Below are positions 63,555 through 64,000 of a stretch of DNA of 64,000 nt, piece by piece. The stretch is from Stenotrophomonas sp. VV52 (GTDB taxonomy: Bacteria > Pseudomonadota > Gammaproteobacteria > Xanthomonadales > Xanthomonadaceae). The stretch covers positions 124,001 through 188,000 of the forward strand of contig NZ_PKQQ01000009.1 in NCBI RefSeq assembly GCF_002893095.1, written 5' to 3'. Below the pieces are notes generated by a model. That model searched no databases. It saw nothing but the letters and a program-made list of their open reading frames with translations, and was not told where the DNA came from. Made by a program: the position numbers and the translations under genes. Each line of letters begins with the position of its first letter. The first letter of the stretch is position 1.

Positions 63555-64000
63555 TCAGGCGTTTTCCGGCGCCGCGGCCGGTGCCGCGGCCGGCGCTGCC
63601 GGTGCTTCCGGTGTTTTACCCGGGGCCGCTTCCGGAGTGGCTTCCGGCGCGGCGGGCGCCGGGGCGGGATCTGCCGCCTTCGGACGCTTTGCGGCCAGCC
63701 ACTTCTGGAAGTCGTCCTTCGAGACCGCCTCGACCACGATCGGCATGAAGCCATGGTCCTTGCCGCACAACTCGGCGCACTGGCCGCGGTACACGCCGAC
63801 CTGCTCGATGTTGGTCCAGGCCTCGTTGATGAAGCCGGGAATGGCGTCCTGCTTCCAGCCCAGCGCGGGCACCCACCAGGCGTGGATCACGTCGTCGGAG
63901 GTGATGACGAAGCGCACCTTGGTGTCGACCGGCAGCACCAGGCGGTTGTCCACGTCGAGCAGGTAGTGCGGGTGGCTCTCACGGTCGGGCACCTTGCCGC
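63555..64000 (-). CDS. ctaC: Cytochrome c oxidase subunit II, N-terminus beyond window
   Basis: About 148 residues of the C-terminal part are present; the frame stays open to base 64000, so membrane helices and start lie outside. The CuA site is complete: SDDVIHAWWVPALG (His) and YRGQCAELCGKDHGFMPI (two Cys, His, Met). An Ala/Pro-rich tail of about 35 residues (AAPEATPEAAPGKT...) extends past the usual end of the subunit. It receives electrons from cytochrome c. Confidence 0.95.
   Translation of the reverse strand, partial: GKVPDRESHPHYLLDVDNRLVLPVDTKVRFVITSDDVIHAWWVPALGWKQDAIPGFINEAWTNIEQVGVYRGQCAELCGKDHGFMPIVVEAVSKDDFQKWLAAKRPKAADPAPAPAAPEATPEAAPGKTPEAPAAPAAAPAAAPENA

Overview
The window looks like chromosomal DNA of a Xanthomonadaceae bacterium, most likely Stenotrophomonas. 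It is GC-rich and has a xanthomonad-style gene set (stand-alone aceE, glnE, rpsU-yqeY-brkB-dnaG, a ctaC-D-G-E cytochrome oxidase cluster, an Oar-like TonB receptor). It also carries many 23-nt hairpin repeats with a GTAG head, which match the SMAG (REP-like) elements known from Stenotrophomonas. This placement is inference from gene content and repeats; no database search was possible.

Layout. 1-1700: a truncated Sel1-like protein and an NYN/LOTUS RNase-like protein. 1737-9208: an AT-richer accessory island. It holds a SymE-type toxin with a ribbon-helix-helix-like partner and an elaborate leader, a small orphan ORF, an HNH endonuclease whose N-terminus is interrupted by TGA, and a minus-strand cassette of DNA methyltransferase, DGQHR-domain protein, ABC/AAA ATPase and HNH nuclease. 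The cassette resembles a modification module coupled to a Septu (PtuAB)-like pair and is the best candidate for an undescribed defence system. 9305-28361: housekeeping genes, comprising aceE, a PadR/ferric-siderophore-reductase pair with twin operators, YceI, a RutE-like nitroreductase, ELM1, a DUF2145 protein, a VUT transporter, glnE, a succinate CoA-transferase, HglS, a HAD hydrolase and an EF-hand protein.

28405-40815 is a coherent peptidoglycan-peptide cluster in two divergent arms. The minus arm has a transglutaminase-like protein, a TonB receptor, a serine beta-lactamase/DD-peptidase-family protein and a D-Ala-D-Ala dipeptidase. The plus arm has an NlpC/P60 peptidase, an L-Ala-D/L-Glu epimerase, a MurR/RpiR regulator, an L,D-transpeptidase-fold protein and an APC permease. 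The roles fit uptake, trimming, epimerisation and import of murein peptides.

41026-47415: an unknown protein, a PQQ-type sugar dehydrogenase, a lipoprotein, a GH3 glycosidase with a LacI-type operator, a mechanosensitive channel and folB. 47764-48188 is the remnant of an Abi-like gene. 48148-54559: tsaD diverging from rpsU-yqeY-brkB-dnaG, then a phosphatase carrying a SMAG hairpin in its reading frame, and an SBF-type transporter. 54586-55343 is a frameshifted lipoprotein gene, followed by a ChaN-like protein. 56553-64000 is the aa3-type cytochrome oxidase cluster read right to left (ctaC, ctaD, a small membrane protein, ctaG, ctaE, SURF1, a SCO-like protein, ctaA, ctaB), with one DUF2909-like gene on the opposite strand. 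No rRNA, tRNA, CRISPR array or transposase was seen.
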